A stretch of 64,000 bases of DNA from an archaeon (GTDB lineage: Archaea; EX4484-52; WAPT01): NCBI GenBank assembly GCA_029258795.1, contig JAPDKB010000004.1, positions 62,001-126,000 on the forward strand, given 5' to 3'. The position numbers and the translations under genes are program-made. The notes beneath the pieces were generated by a model. The model worked only from the letters and a program-made list of their open reading frames with translations, was not told the DNA's origin and ran no database searches. This document shows, piece by piece, positions 25,073-32,330 of the stretch. The first letter of the stretch is position 1. Every line of letters starts with the position of its first letter.

Positions 25073-25492
25073 TCAAAGAACGGCAACCCAGACCTCCCTT
25101 GTTCTCTTCCTCGTGTCAAAATTTATCACAACTATCTGCTGCCAAGTGCCGAGAAGAAGCTTGCCCTCCTTGAACGGTACAGTTATGCTTGACCCCACTA
25201 TGCTTGCCAGAATATGTGCTGCTCCATTATCATCTCCCCACGTTTTATGATGCTCATAATCAAACTCGTACGGCACATGCTTTTTCAGAACCGCGGGCAA
25301 ATCCTTCCTCAAGCCGGGCTCGAATTCTATGGTTGTTATGGCTGCGGTTGAGCCCTTGGCAAACACAACAGCCACACCCTCCTTCTTCCCGCTTTTCCTC
25401 ACTATTTCAGCAACACTCTTCGTTATGTCTTCCATACCTCCATATCCATCTACTTCCACCACAATTCTTTCGATCACTGTTCCACACCCCAT
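25073..25492 (-). CDS. YjbQ/UPF0047 family protein
   Basis: 139 residues. Family hallmarks are GSTAAITTIEFEPGL near 48-62, a conserved His/Asp patch (YEHHKTWGDDNGAAHI) near 78-93, then SSITVPFKEGKL and GTWQQIVVINFD. Members bind a metal through the histidines, and some have weak thiamine-phosphate synthase activity; the physiological reaction is unsettled. The start overlaps the end of prs by 19 bases, so the two are in one operon. Confidence 0.9.
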   Translation of the reverse strand: MGCGTVIERIVVEVDGYGGMEDITKSVAEIVRKSGKKEGVAVVFAKGSTAAITTIEFEPGLRKDLPAVLKKHVPYEFDYEHHKTWGDDNGAAHILASIVGSSITVPFKEGKLLLGTWQQIVVINFDTRKRTREVWVAVL

Positions 25493-26415
25493 ATCGCTTC
25501 CTCCAATACGGGTATGATGCTAACAACTTTGAGCTTGGGTCTTTTTTTCTGAGCTATGGTATCGGTGACCACTATTTTATCTGCATGCTTCGCAACCTTC
25601 TTGTAACCGTCCCCCACAAACAGACCGTGTGTGGCTGCACACACGACAGCATCACATTTCAGCTCTTCCTTCAAAAGCTTGGCAGCTCCAGCCATCGTTC
25701 CGCCACCAGCTATCATGTCATCCAGCACAAGAATATTTTTACCCTTTAAACTACCCTTCTCATAAACAACCTTAACTTCGTAGTCGCGCTTCCCTGCCCT
25801 ACAGGAGCATTTAGTGACTTCAGCTCCACAATGTTTACACACCTTTGTTTTTTTGAAGCCCTTCAGGAATTTAACTCCGAGCATCTCAAGCCATTTGGAT
25901 CCGCCAAAATCGGGAGTAACTATTTCCAGCTTTCCGAACTCCTGTTCAACCGCACTTATGAGCTCGAAGACGGCGGTGGCATTTTTTATGGTGATACCTT
26001 TCTTGGTCATCTTTTTCGTGGTTCTCATGAAGTGTGCATCTACCGTTATTATTTCTCTCACATTGAGGATGGACAGGAGCTCAAGCACCGCCATGCTGGA
26101 GATGGTTTCACCATCCATAAACCTCTTATCCTGCCTTGAATAAGCGTAATAGGGAAGTATGCAGGTTATTTCCTTAACACCGTGGTCCTTCAGAACGTGA
26201 CAGGCGAAGAGCAGTTCCATAAGCTTCCGGTCCTGTTCTGGATAAGGCGTCTGTACAACATACATCTTGTTTCTGTTTAGGTGTTTCACGTCCACCCTGA
26301 CATACGTTTCGCCATCAGGAAACTGCTTCGTCATTACCTGTACAACATCTCCGGCTTTCCACCCTTCTTCCAGATGTTTTGCACCACTCAAAAACACGAA
26401 ACTCACAGCCACCAC
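25474..26415 (-). CDS. prs: Ribose-phosphate pyrophosphokinase
   Basis: Makes PRPP from ribose 5-phosphate and ATP for nucleotide, His and Trp synthesis. 313 residues. Visible motifs are FPDGETYVRVD near 32, the YYAYSRQDKRF region near 92, TVDAHFM near 128 and the PRPP-binding loop VLDDMIAGGGTM near 235. A four-cysteine insert (CKHCGAEVTKCSC, about 195-207) is unusual for the family and could be a zinc site. An operon with yjbQ (downstream) and the GTPase (upstream, 13-base overlap) is likely. Confidence 0.93.
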   Translation of the reverse strand: MVAVSFVFLSGAKHLEEGWKAGDVVQVMTKQFPDGETYVRVDVKHLNRNKMYVVQTPYPEQDRKLMELLFACHVLKDHGVKEITCILPYYAYSRQDKRFMDGETISSMAVLELLSILNVREIITVDAHFMRTTKKMTKKGITIKNATAVFELISAVEQEFGKLEIVTPDFGGSKWLEMLGVKFLKGFKKTKVCKHCGAEVTKCSCRAGKRDYEVKVVYEKGSLKGKNILVLDDMIAGGGTMAGAAKLLKEELKCDAVVCAATHGLFVGDGYKKVAKHADKIVVTDTIAQKKRPKLKVVSIIPVLEEAIWGVEQ

Positions 26416-27158
26416 CCCACGAGCTTACCTCTGTTCCAATCATCTATGACTCTTTTTGCCGCTCTGTTCATATCATAAACGTTTCCCCTACCAACAAAGT
26501 TGAATTTCTTGGCTATCATCTCGAGTGCCTTCTCCTCATCCTCCAGCTCAAATTCATACATTTCCTTAAAGTTATTTCCTTCAGCATTTTTTATTTTTTT
26601 GAGGAGAGTCAAGGCAGCGTTTTCCAGCTCTTCCCCGGGAAAAAGCACTGGCCTCCATTCCTTTTCAGCCATTTCAGGAGGGATCACACCGGGCGTGTCC
26701 GAGAGCATGATATTTTTCGTTATCCTTATCCATTGCTTCCCTCTCGTGTGTCCTGGTTTTGGAGCCACACTTGCCTTTTTTCTCCTTGCAAGCATGTTGA
26801 TCAGGCTGCTCTTCCCCACGTTGGGATAGCCAAAGACGCACAGCTTCTTTCTTTCCTCCGTGCCGAGATGTCTTTTCAGACTCCACTTCAAAATGTTGAA
26901 CCCGTAGTATTTGGTTGCGGAAACGTGCACGACATCAACAGCATTGCTATCTTCCTTTATGACATTCTTTGCTCTGTCCGCAAACTCTTTCGGCACGAGG
27001 TCAACCTTGTTTATAACTATCCAGTACGGCTTGTTCAACCTCTCCACAAACCTCTCGAGCTTTCTGCATCTGAGCTCAGAAGGACATCTGGCATCCACCA
27101 CTTCTATGGCAGCATCGCTATCCAAAATTTCTCTTTTAACCAGCTTTAAAAGCTCCAT
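26403..27158 (-). CDS. Circularly permuted GTPase, YlqF/RbgA family
   Basis: 251 residues from ATG 27158; an AT-rich TATA-like stretch (ATTTAAG) about 20 bases upstream supports a leaderless start there rather than 45 bases earlier. The motif order is permuted: G4 NKVD near 59, then G1 GYPNVGKSS near 110 and G3 DTPGV near 150, diagnostic of YlqF-type GTPases. A C-terminal helical domain follows. These proteins assist large ribosomal subunit assembly. It is the first gene of the unit with prs and yjbQ. Confidence 0.9.
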   Translation of the reverse strand: MELLKLVKREILDSDAAIEVVDARCPSELRCRKLERFVERLNKPYWIVINKVDLVPKEFADRAKNVIKEDSNAVDVVHVSATKYYGFNILKWSLKRHLGTEERKKLCVFGYPNVGKSSLINMLARRKKASVAPKPGHTRGKQWIRITKNIMLSDTPGVIPPEMAEKEWRPVLFPGEELENAALTLLKKIKNAEGNNFKEMYEFELEDEEKALEMIAKKFNFVGRGNVYDMNRAAKRVIDDWNRGKLVGWWL

Positions 27159-27298
27159 AACACAATACTCTGCACTTAAATTAAAAATAAATACTCGTAT
27201 CACACATAACTCTGTTTATAATTCACTACTTAAAAGTAACAAAAACTATTAAATTTAAGAGTAAAAAAGTGTGTAAAAAGACAAAAACAGCTTCCAGT

Positions 27299-27400
27299 TC
27301 CTTCAAAACATCGCGCCGGGATATCGTCGCTTCGGGACCGGTTCTCGGATCTTCTTAGATGAACTCATAGAGCCGGTGTGTCCCGGCTGTCCCGGAAACT
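27299..27400 (+). ncRNA. Structured RNA, probable 5' leader
   Basis: A GC-rich island in AT-rich intergenic DNA. GCCGGGA (27315-27321) can pair with TCCCGGC (27381-27387). Inside, ACCGGTTCT (27337-27345) pairs with AGAGCCGGT (27369-27377), capped by ATCT/AGAT. TTCGGGAC (27331-27338) can alternatively pair with either of two GTCCCGG copies (27380-27386, 27389-27395), so two folds compete. A TATA-like tract ATTAAATTTAAG lies near 27248-27259. It precedes the tiny gene at 27433 with a strong ribosome site. It contains the same GAGCCGG element as the structure at 24463. It could be a cis-regulatory leader or a free sRNA. Confidence 0.5.
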
Positions 27401-27432
27401 AATTCTTAACAAAAATAAAAGGAGGGGAGAGA

Positions 27433-27540
27433 ATGAGGAAGGATGTCTTGTTGTTTGTTTCGTTATGTGAAATGTTAAGAGTATTGCTGGGAGATTTGGA
27501 AGTGGTGATAGAGCTTCCGATAGGGGGTGAAAGTGCGTGA
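27433..27540 (+). CDS. Small ORF (35 residues)
   Basis: MRKDVLLFVSLCEMLRVLLG opens a 35-residue mostly helical peptide. The ATG follows AAAGGAGGGGAGAGA, one of the best ribosome sites in the window. Its stop overlaps the start of the next gene (27533), indicating coupled translation. The family is unknown; the size is too small for confident prediction beyond the context. Confidence 0.55.
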   Translation: MRKDVLLFVSLCEMLRVLLGDLEVVIELPIGGESA

Positions 27541-27877
27541 CTACATACAAAAACCCAGAAAAATCCTTGAATCAAGGGAATTGAAAATTATGGAAGTTGA
27601 CGAGATCGTTGAGGACTTCAGAAAACTTGAGGAATTCGAACTCATGACCTTTGTCGTGAGAAGACCATTGAAATTAAGCCAAGTGATGTCATTCGTCACC
27701 CAACTAGAAAAAATCTACGAAGATCTAATAATGGGGAGATACGCAGTGTTCTCAATTTTATTGACATACCAAGAATATACTTACAAGATAACTGTCGATG
27801 TACCAGGTCAGGCAATAGAGACTCGTGAGGCAACACAACAAGAACTCGAGGAACTGGTGGACATACTAAATCTCTAA
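27533..27877 (+). CDS. Hypothetical cytoplasmic protein
   Basis: 114 residues from GTG 27533, close behind AGGGGGTG; GTG 27527 in the same frame is possible. It is acidic and alpha/beta by pattern, with no cysteine, membrane segment or catalytic motif. It overlaps the 35-residue ORF upstream by 8 bases. T-rich DNA and the GGGAAATTTATCCCAT motif follow the stop. The function is not recognised; the setting is an accessory segment. Confidence 0.65.
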   Translation: MRDYIQKPRKILESRELKIMEVDEIVEDFRKLEEFELMTFVVRRPLKLSQVMSFVTQLEKIYEDLIMGRYAVFSILLTYQEYTYKITVDVPGQAIETREATQQELEELVDILNL

Positions 27878-27958
27878 AGAATTGAGTAGATACCAGAGCT
27901 CGAGAATAAAAAATATTTTTCTAGAATTTTCACCTATTTTTATTTTTCTTTTATTTCT

Positions 27959-27974
27959 GGGAAATTTATCCCAT
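27959..27974. repeat. GGGAAATTTATCCCAT 3'-end motif
   Basis: Imperfectly palindromic GGGAAATTTATCCCAT after a long T-rich tract downstream of the 27533 gene. It is the exact 16-base counterpart of 24004-24019 and close to 5508-5523. Confidence 0.6.
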
Positions 27975-27990
27975 ACATTGTACACGATTT

Positions 27991-28029
27991 TTAATTCCCT
28001 CTCATCCCCGAACCAACAGGAGTTCTCAC
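27991..28029. repeat. 39-bp direct repeat, left copy
   Basis: 39 bases identical to 29389-29427 in the same orientation; the match stops sharply on both sides. The two copies bracket the metzincin gene. On the minus strand both read in frame as VRTPVGSGMRGN followed by a stop, but behind different upstream sequence, as expected if one copy arose by integration or duplication. Confidence 0.9.
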
Positions 28030-28102
28030 ACTTTCATAACTGAGGCTCATCAACCCAAGACCTTTCAACATTTTTATACTCGTACATACAACATAAAGGT
28101 GT

Positions 28103-29293
28103 ATGAAGAAAAAAGGACTATCTATCCAGACCATAGGTATAGTTCTTTTATTGGCAGTGGTTTCAGCTCTCATTTTCAGAGCGTACGGGTTCGTCATCAA
28201 TCCGGAAGGCAAAAAGTATACCGATCTCATAGACCTGCCTTATAAAGGCATCGAGTCAATTGTGGATAATTCTAGTGAACCGGCATATACTCCCACACCA
28301 TCTCCATCTACTGATGATCAGACAGATTCACAAGATTCAGACTCGAACTCTGGTGGGTCGGATGGAAGCGATCAAAATTCTAATGATGAAAGTGGTCAAG
28401 GCGATTCGAAAATATCCGTTCGTATCAAAGCAATTCTAGATACTTCGGTTGACGAAAATGAATATAGAAGATTTATAGAGAAGATTGAAAATTATTTGAA
28501 CACTCAAGGTATAAAAATAGATTTGGAAGTTGTAGATATAACCACATACATGGATAAAGACCCTGATGATCAAGATTGTTGTAGATCTCACAACTTGGGA
28601 AGCGATGACTCTGCAGATCTTCTAATGTGTGTTGGTCCGGGTGAAGGTTGGTTCTGGGCCAAACCGGTCGTTGGAGCAAACACGAACCCTCCATTTGGAT
28701 TTTCGGATGTTGGTGTTAGGGCGGAAGCACATGAAATTCTTCATTTCTTGGGATGTTCGGACGAAGTTTACCCTCCAGAAATGCCAAAAATGGGGTCGGA
28801 CGTTAATAAAGAGAATATAGACGCTTCCGTTATGCACGAATATGGGAGAGATGATGCGAAAGTAAGCTATGTGTGTAGAGAAATAGCAAACTATAACCTT
28901 AAGAATCTCAGAGCTTCGGTTGAAATGAAGTATCCACGCTGTTTTGATAGTCATTTCTCTACCATAATGCCGGACGAAATACTCCTAAAGTTTTCTGACG
29001 CTAAAACTAGAAATATTTACGAATTTTTCTTTAATTTTGAAGGAGGATTTGATTATCAATATGTAAAAGAGTGTGATGAAAAGGAATGTGATGTTCAAGT
29101 CTTCAACAAAAGAGACGGAAAATGGGTCTGGGGGTACAAAATCGAGGAACAATCCGGCAATGTTTACTGGATTCCGTACTATTTGCTTGAGGAGTGCTGG
29201 GTTGAAAGTGGATTCAAAAACTTAGAAGAATGCACATTTTTATGTGAGGAAGCTGGAAAATGGTGTAAATTAGAGTCGTGGAAAGTTTCATAA
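28103..29293 (+). CDS. Putative secreted/membrane-anchored metzincin zinc protease
   Basis: 396 residues. The N-terminus KKKGLSIQTIGIVLLL is a basic head plus one hydrophobic helix, resembling a class III signal or membrane anchor. Residues about 60-102 are a Ser/Asp/Gly-rich linker. The core carries AEAHEILHFLGCSDE near 213-227, i.e. HExxHxxGxxD, the metzincin zinc site with Asp as third ligand. ASVMHEYG about 25 residues later could be the Met-turn. About 16 cysteines follow, mostly in the C-terminal 180 residues. AAGGTG precedes the ATG, and TTTTTATAC upstream is a TATA candidate. The gene is alone between perfect 39-bp repeats. Protease activity is predicted from the motif, not shown. Confidence 0.75.
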   Translation: MKKKGLSIQTIGIVLLLAVVSALIFRAYGFVINPEGKKYTDLIDLPYKGIESIVDNSSEPAYTPTPSPSTDDQTDSQDSDSNSGGSDGSDQNSNDESGQGDSKISVRIKAILDTSVDENEYRRFIEKIENYLNTQGIKIDLEVVDITTYMDKDPDDQDCCRSHNLGSDDSADLLMCVGPGEGWFWAKPVVGANTNPPFGFSDVGVRAEAHEILHFLGCSDEVYPPEMPKMGSDVNKENIDASVMHEYGRDDAKVSYVCREIANYNLKNLRASVEMKYPRCFDSHFSTIMPDEILLKFSDAKTRNIYEFFFNFEGGFDYQYVKECDEKECDVQVFNKRDGKWVWGYKIEEQSGNVYWIPYYLLEECWVESGFKNLEECTFLCEEAGKWCKLESWKVS

Positions 29294-29388
29294 AAATTCT
29301 TTCGATCGGAGTATGGAGAAGGGCGGATTTACATGCTATCCCCAAATCGTAAATTCTGAAGAAAAGGCCCAATCAACCCAACGAAATG

Positions 29389-29427
29389 TTAATTCCCTCT
29401 CATCCCCGAACCAACAGGAGTTCTCAC
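29389..29427. repeat. 39-bp direct repeat, right copy
   Basis: Identical to 27991-28029. This copy ends a 37-residue minus-strand ORF (29389-29502), so it may be the original site and the left copy the duplicate. Confidence 0.9.
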
Positions 29428-29502
29428 GCGCCACCCATCTATCTCAAAACCACCCATTCGCTTCATCACATGCTTGGCAAGAGAACGGGCACGATCCACC
29501 AT
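29389..29502 (-). CDS. Small basic ORF or gene remnant
   Basis: 37 residues starting MVDRARSLAKHVMKRMGGFE and ending in the repeat-encoded VRTPVGSGMRGN. It begins just after the stop of the nucleotidyltransferase gene (29507) in another frame. It may be a real small protein, or the last part of an older gene whose 3' end served as an integration site. No ribosome site is obvious, so confidence is low. Confidence 0.35.
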   Translation of the reverse strand: MVDRARSLAKHVMKRMGGFEIDGWRVRTPVGSGMRGN

Positions 29503-29506
29503 GTTT

Positions 29507-30169
29507 TTAGGATGGGTGACGCGAGGCCCGCATAAACAATTCCAAAAACTCCTGATCCGGAAACTCCGGAAACAGGTATTTTTCTTTTGTCTCCTGATAA
29601 GTGAGCATCTCCACCACTTTACAATCCTTTGGGAGGGGATATTCCAAAAACTTACAGTAAATCTCAAGCCATCTTCCAATGGCTCTAAAGTAAGCAAAGC
29701 TGAGGGATGGAGATTCCTTTTCAAAAGCATCCTCTATCCCATCCAGATCATCCCATATGTTGTACTTCCAGAGCTCTATCCTCGCTTTTGAGGGACATGG
29801 AAACCTTTTCCTGACCCATTTTTTCGCCTCCCTTTTAAGAGCAGCAACCACACCTTCAGGGTCCCATAATATCTCCCTTGTGACAAACTGGGTGGCTGTG
29901 GTGATGCATCCGGCAGCATAATCCTCCTGAAAGTATTCCTTAATCTGACGCGGCGGATTTGCAAAATATTCTATTAGGTGGTTGTCAACAACCTTGTTGC
30001 CGCGCTCCCTCCATTTCACACCATCATCAAGAATGATGTGTACATCAATGTCTGAACGGGAAGAAGCACAACCCGTAACAAAGCTCCCACAGACCATGAA
30101 TCCGCGCACATACTTTTTCCTTTTCCATGGCTCCAGAAACTTCCACAGGGCTTTTCTCCACGAATCCAA
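29507..30169 (-). CDS. Nucleotidyltransferase-domain protein
   Basis: 220 residues. The pol-beta-type nucleotidyltransferase motif GSFVTGCASSRSDIDVHI near residues 28-45 has the GS and DxD metal ligands. The remainder is helical and lacks a recognisable second domain. Such minimal or extended nucleotidyltransferases occur in toxin-antitoxin pairs (MNT-HEPN) or as nucleotide-modifying enzymes. No separate HEPN gene is adjacent, so the role stays open. It flanks the repeat-bounded metzincin cassette. Confidence 0.8.
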   Translation of the reverse strand: MDSWRKALWKFLEPWKRKKYVRGFMVCGSFVTGCASSRSDIDVHIILDDGVKWRERGNKVVDNHLIEYFANPPRQIKEYFQEDYAAGCITTATQFVTREILWDPEGVVAALKREAKKWVRKRFPCPSKARIELWKYNIWDDLDGIEDAFEKESPSLSFAYFRAIGRWLEIYCKFLEYPLPKDCKVVEMLTYQETKEKYLFPEFPDQEFLELFMRASRHPS

Positions 30170-30220
30170 AAGAAATTAAGATATCAAGCGTAATAAATTT
30201 TGTGCATAGAAGGACGCGGC

Positions 30221-30313
30221 TCATAAGCTACTCCTGAAATCATACACCTCATTCTGGGACGGCTTAATCATCGCCGCAGTTAGAATTTTGTGCCCAATCT
30301 TAAAAAACTTCAT
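30221..30313 (-). CDS. Possible 30-residue ORF downstream of radical SAM gene
   Basis: ATG 30313 lies 7 bases after the radical SAM stop and behind GATGAAGGATGAAG. It opens 30 codons starting MKFFKIGHKILTAA and ending in TGA at 30221. The peptide is basic and amphipathic at its start. The size alone gives weak support; the tight coupling to the enzyme gene is the reason to list it. Confidence 0.3.
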   Translation of the reverse strand: MKFFKIGHKILTAAMIKPSQNEVYDFRSSL

Positions 30314-30319
30314 CCTTCA

Positions 30320-31420
30320 TCAACCGTCCACCCCATAAAGCGGCTCCACCTGCATGATAAATCTATCTTCCGCAGGAAGCTCCCAGACAAGCTCGACCTT
30401 ATATCCGAACTTGCTTGCCTTCTGCCCCAGCTTATCTGATGTCTCCACTACCCCTCTCTTTTCGTCAATTTCAAACAGCCTGGGCGATGCTCTCAAAACC
30501 TTCTGCAACTCCTCCTTCAACTCTTTCAAGCTCTGTCCTTCTTTTGGATAAACGTAAGCTTTCAGAAGCCATCCTTCCTCACTCACCTTTTCATAGGGCT
30601 TCTTTATGCTCTCGGCTCTTAGCTTCATCCTGTTGCGCAGCTGATAATATTCCTTCACATAGCTCTCGCAGAAATGAGCGCTAAGCTTTGTGGTATATAC
30701 GGCTATGTATTTCATGAGCTTTCTTCCGAGCTCATAGCTTCCAGCTATGGTGTTGAACTCATCGTAGTTCAGCTCGTAACCTCTCGCAAGAATTTCATCC
30801 ACAGTCAGCTCTGAGGCCTCAAACTCGTTGAGGTTGATGAATTTAGCTCCTGCTTCCTCTATGTAGTGCACCATCTCCTTTATGTAATCTTCCTTGTCTG
30901 GAATGCAGGGAATCTCGACGCCCACATCAAAAGCATAGCTTGCAGCTATTCCAACAAGCTCCCAGTTGCGCTTGCTTTCCATATCAAGATGGAATCTCAA
31001 CTCATCAAGTCCAGCATCCTCAAGCTTTCCAAGCACATCCCTGAACTTTTCCTCATTCAGAATTCCGTAAGTATAAAGGTGGATGTGAAAGTCCTTTCCG
31101 AAAGTTTCCTTGAGCAGTTTAATGTAATGCAACGTTCTATCCAACCTCAGTAAGGGATCCCCTCCGGTAACGCCAACACCCTTGGACTGGCAAAGCTCCA
31201 CCTCTCTAATCACATCTTCATCCTTCTTAACCATGACTTCGTTTATCACCACAACATCTTTGTTCTTCTTGTAGGATGAGAGGGGACAATAGAAACAATT
31301 AACTGCACAGATACCTGTAACAAAAAGAACGGATTTGAGCCCCTTTATACAAAGATCACAACCTTTAGGAAGCGTACCTATGTACTTTGAACCAGCAAGA
31401 CTGGACTTGATCTTCCTCAT
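30320..31420 (-). CDS. Radical SAM protein (COG2108-like)
   Basis: 366 residues. The cluster-binding motif is CAVNCFYC near residues 38-45 (CxxxCxxC). It is followed by the glycine motif VTGGDPLLRLDR near 84-95 and HIHLYTYG near 113, the pattern of the pyruvate formate-lyase activase-related family found in archaea. A basic, CxxC-like start (KGCDLC) precedes it. The C-terminal 120 residues form a separate alpha/beta module. The reaction is not known. A 30-residue ORF follows on the same strand and a structured RNA lies upstream. Confidence 0.85.
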   Translation of the reverse strand: MRKIKSSLAGSKYIGTLPKGCDLCIKGLKSVLFVTGICAVNCFYCPLSSYKKNKDVVVINEVMVKKDEDVIREVELCQSKGVGVTGGDPLLRLDRTLHYIKLLKETFGKDFHIHLYTYGILNEEKFRDVLGKLEDAGLDELRFHLDMESKRNWELVGIAASYAFDVGVEIPCIPDKEDYIKEMVHYIEEAGAKFINLNEFEASELTVDEILARGYELNYDEFNTIAGSYELGRKLMKYIAVYTTKLSAHFCESYVKEYYQLRNRMKLRAESIKKPYEKVSEEGWLLKAYVYPKEGQSLKELKEELQKVLRASPRLFEIDEKRGVVETSDKLGQKASKFGYKVELVWELPAEDRFIMQVEPLYGVDG

Positions 31421-31468
31421 GAGAAAGAGCTTTCTACATGATAATTTTTAACCTTATCTCAAAAGAGG

Positions 31469-31650
31469 AAAAAATCGGGCTCGGACGGTGGGGGACGCGA
31501 ACCTTCTCAACCCTGCGGTCTAGGACCGTGACCTTTGTCCCCCACCCTCCGAATCCGGAAGGCATGGCCTTTTCGGTCAACCTCTGATGCCCTCTTTGGC
31601 ACAGGGTCTCATCCCGAATTATGCCCTGTCCAACCCTGGTGCCATCTACA
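31469..31650 (-). ncRNA. Structured non-coding RNA of about 180 nt
   Basis: GC-rich in a 379-base gap without ORFs. Minus-strand TTTAAATA (31671-31678) lies about 20-25 bases before the predicted 5' end, and TTTTTT (31469-31474) ends it. Three hairpins are visible in order. GGCACCAGGGT pairs with ACCCTGTGCC (one bulge) around a GATGAGA loop. GGCAT pairs with ATGCC. A long arm GGTGGGGGAC/GTCCCCCACC is extended by TTCGGA/TCCGAG and capped by CGGTC CTA GACCG. It lacks the RNase P and SRP core sequences I would expect and is not a tRNA. The tandem GA/TGA loops make an H/ACA guide possible, unproven. Confidence 0.6.
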
Positions 31651-31670
31651 CACCTTTATGGATTCGCTAC

Positions 31671-31678
31671 TATTTAAA
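31671..31678 (-). promoter_or_regulatory. TATA box of the ncRNA at 31469-31650
   Basis: TTTAAATA on the minus strand, about 20-25 bases upstream of where the structured GC-rich region begins. The position and the terminal T run together support an independent transcription unit. Confidence 0.55.
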
Positions 31679-31814
31679 CTTTCCTGTGTCTCAATATAGA
31701 TTTTGCAGAATCAACTGATAAAAATTAAAAGATTTTTGATAAAAAATTGATAAAAAATAACCAAAAAATTACAAAAAAATTTGCTGATTTGATGCGATTT
31801 TGGAGGGGTGGCTT

Positions 31815-32330
31815 GTGTTGCATGCCCTCTCAACCAGAGAAAAACAGGTGTTTGCAGAACTGTTGAAAGATGCAAGACAGTCCGATAGAGAGATAGCCAG
31901 AAAGCTAAAGATGTCCCAACCGTCAGTGAGCAGAATAAGGCAGAAGCTTGAAAAGACGGGTCTCATAAAGAGGTATGCTGCTCTACCGGACATAAGCAAG
32001 TGCGGTCTCAATCTCTTTGCAATAACGTTCTTTGAGTGGAAGGATCACACCAAGAAAGAAGAGCTGAACGAGCTTGTGTCGTTTTTGAGTTCACATCCAA
32101 ACGTAATTCTATTCGGGAAAGGAGAGGGGATGAGCGGAAGAACAACGATCATTCTGTCCATCCATTCTGATTACGAATCATTTTTCGAGATGATCCACCA
32201 GATAAGGGAAAGGTGGGACACGCTCATTACAGCCATGGACCACTTTCTCACCACATCAAAATCCGTCAGAAAGGGTGGCGATGTAGCCTCAGCTATAGTT
32301 AAGATGCTTCGTGGCTCCAGCCATCACTGA
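31815..32330 (+). CDS. Lrp/AsnC-like winged-helix regulator
   Basis: 171 residues from GTG 31815, just behind GGAGGGGTG; TTG 31818 is equally possible. The HTH ARQSDREIARKLKMSQPSVSR near residues 21-41 and the following wing match the Lrp group. The C-terminal 100 residues form an alpha/beta module that may replace or resemble the RAM effector domain. It lies between the ncRNA (divergent) and taw3 (convergent, 7-base overlap). The ligand and targets are unknown. Confidence 0.82.
   Translation: MLHALSTREKQVFAELLKDARQSDREIARKLKMSQPSVSRIRQKLEKTGLIKRYAALPDISKCGLNLFAITFFEWKDHTKKEELNELVSFLSSHPNVILFGKGEGMSGRTTIILSIHSDYESFFEMIHQIRERWDTLITAMDHFLTTSKSVRKGGDVASAIVKMLRGSSHH

Noticed and set aside
27315-27387. 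tRNA with acceptor GCCGGGA/TCCCGGC
   Set aside because: No T arm precedes the 3' strand and no D arm follows the 5' strand; the interior forms one long hairpin instead.
29313-29510. Plus-strand ORF of 65 codons after the metzincin gene
   Set aside because: It runs across the 39-bp repeat and the antisense of the small basic ORF; it has no ribosome site and a low-complexity composition.
31469-31650. tRNA gene on the minus strand (stem GGTGGGGGAC/GTCCCCCACC with a CCTAGA loop)
   Set aside because: No D arm, no T loop and a 10-bp closing stem; the anticodon-like hairpin has a 3-nt loop. Treated as another structured RNA.
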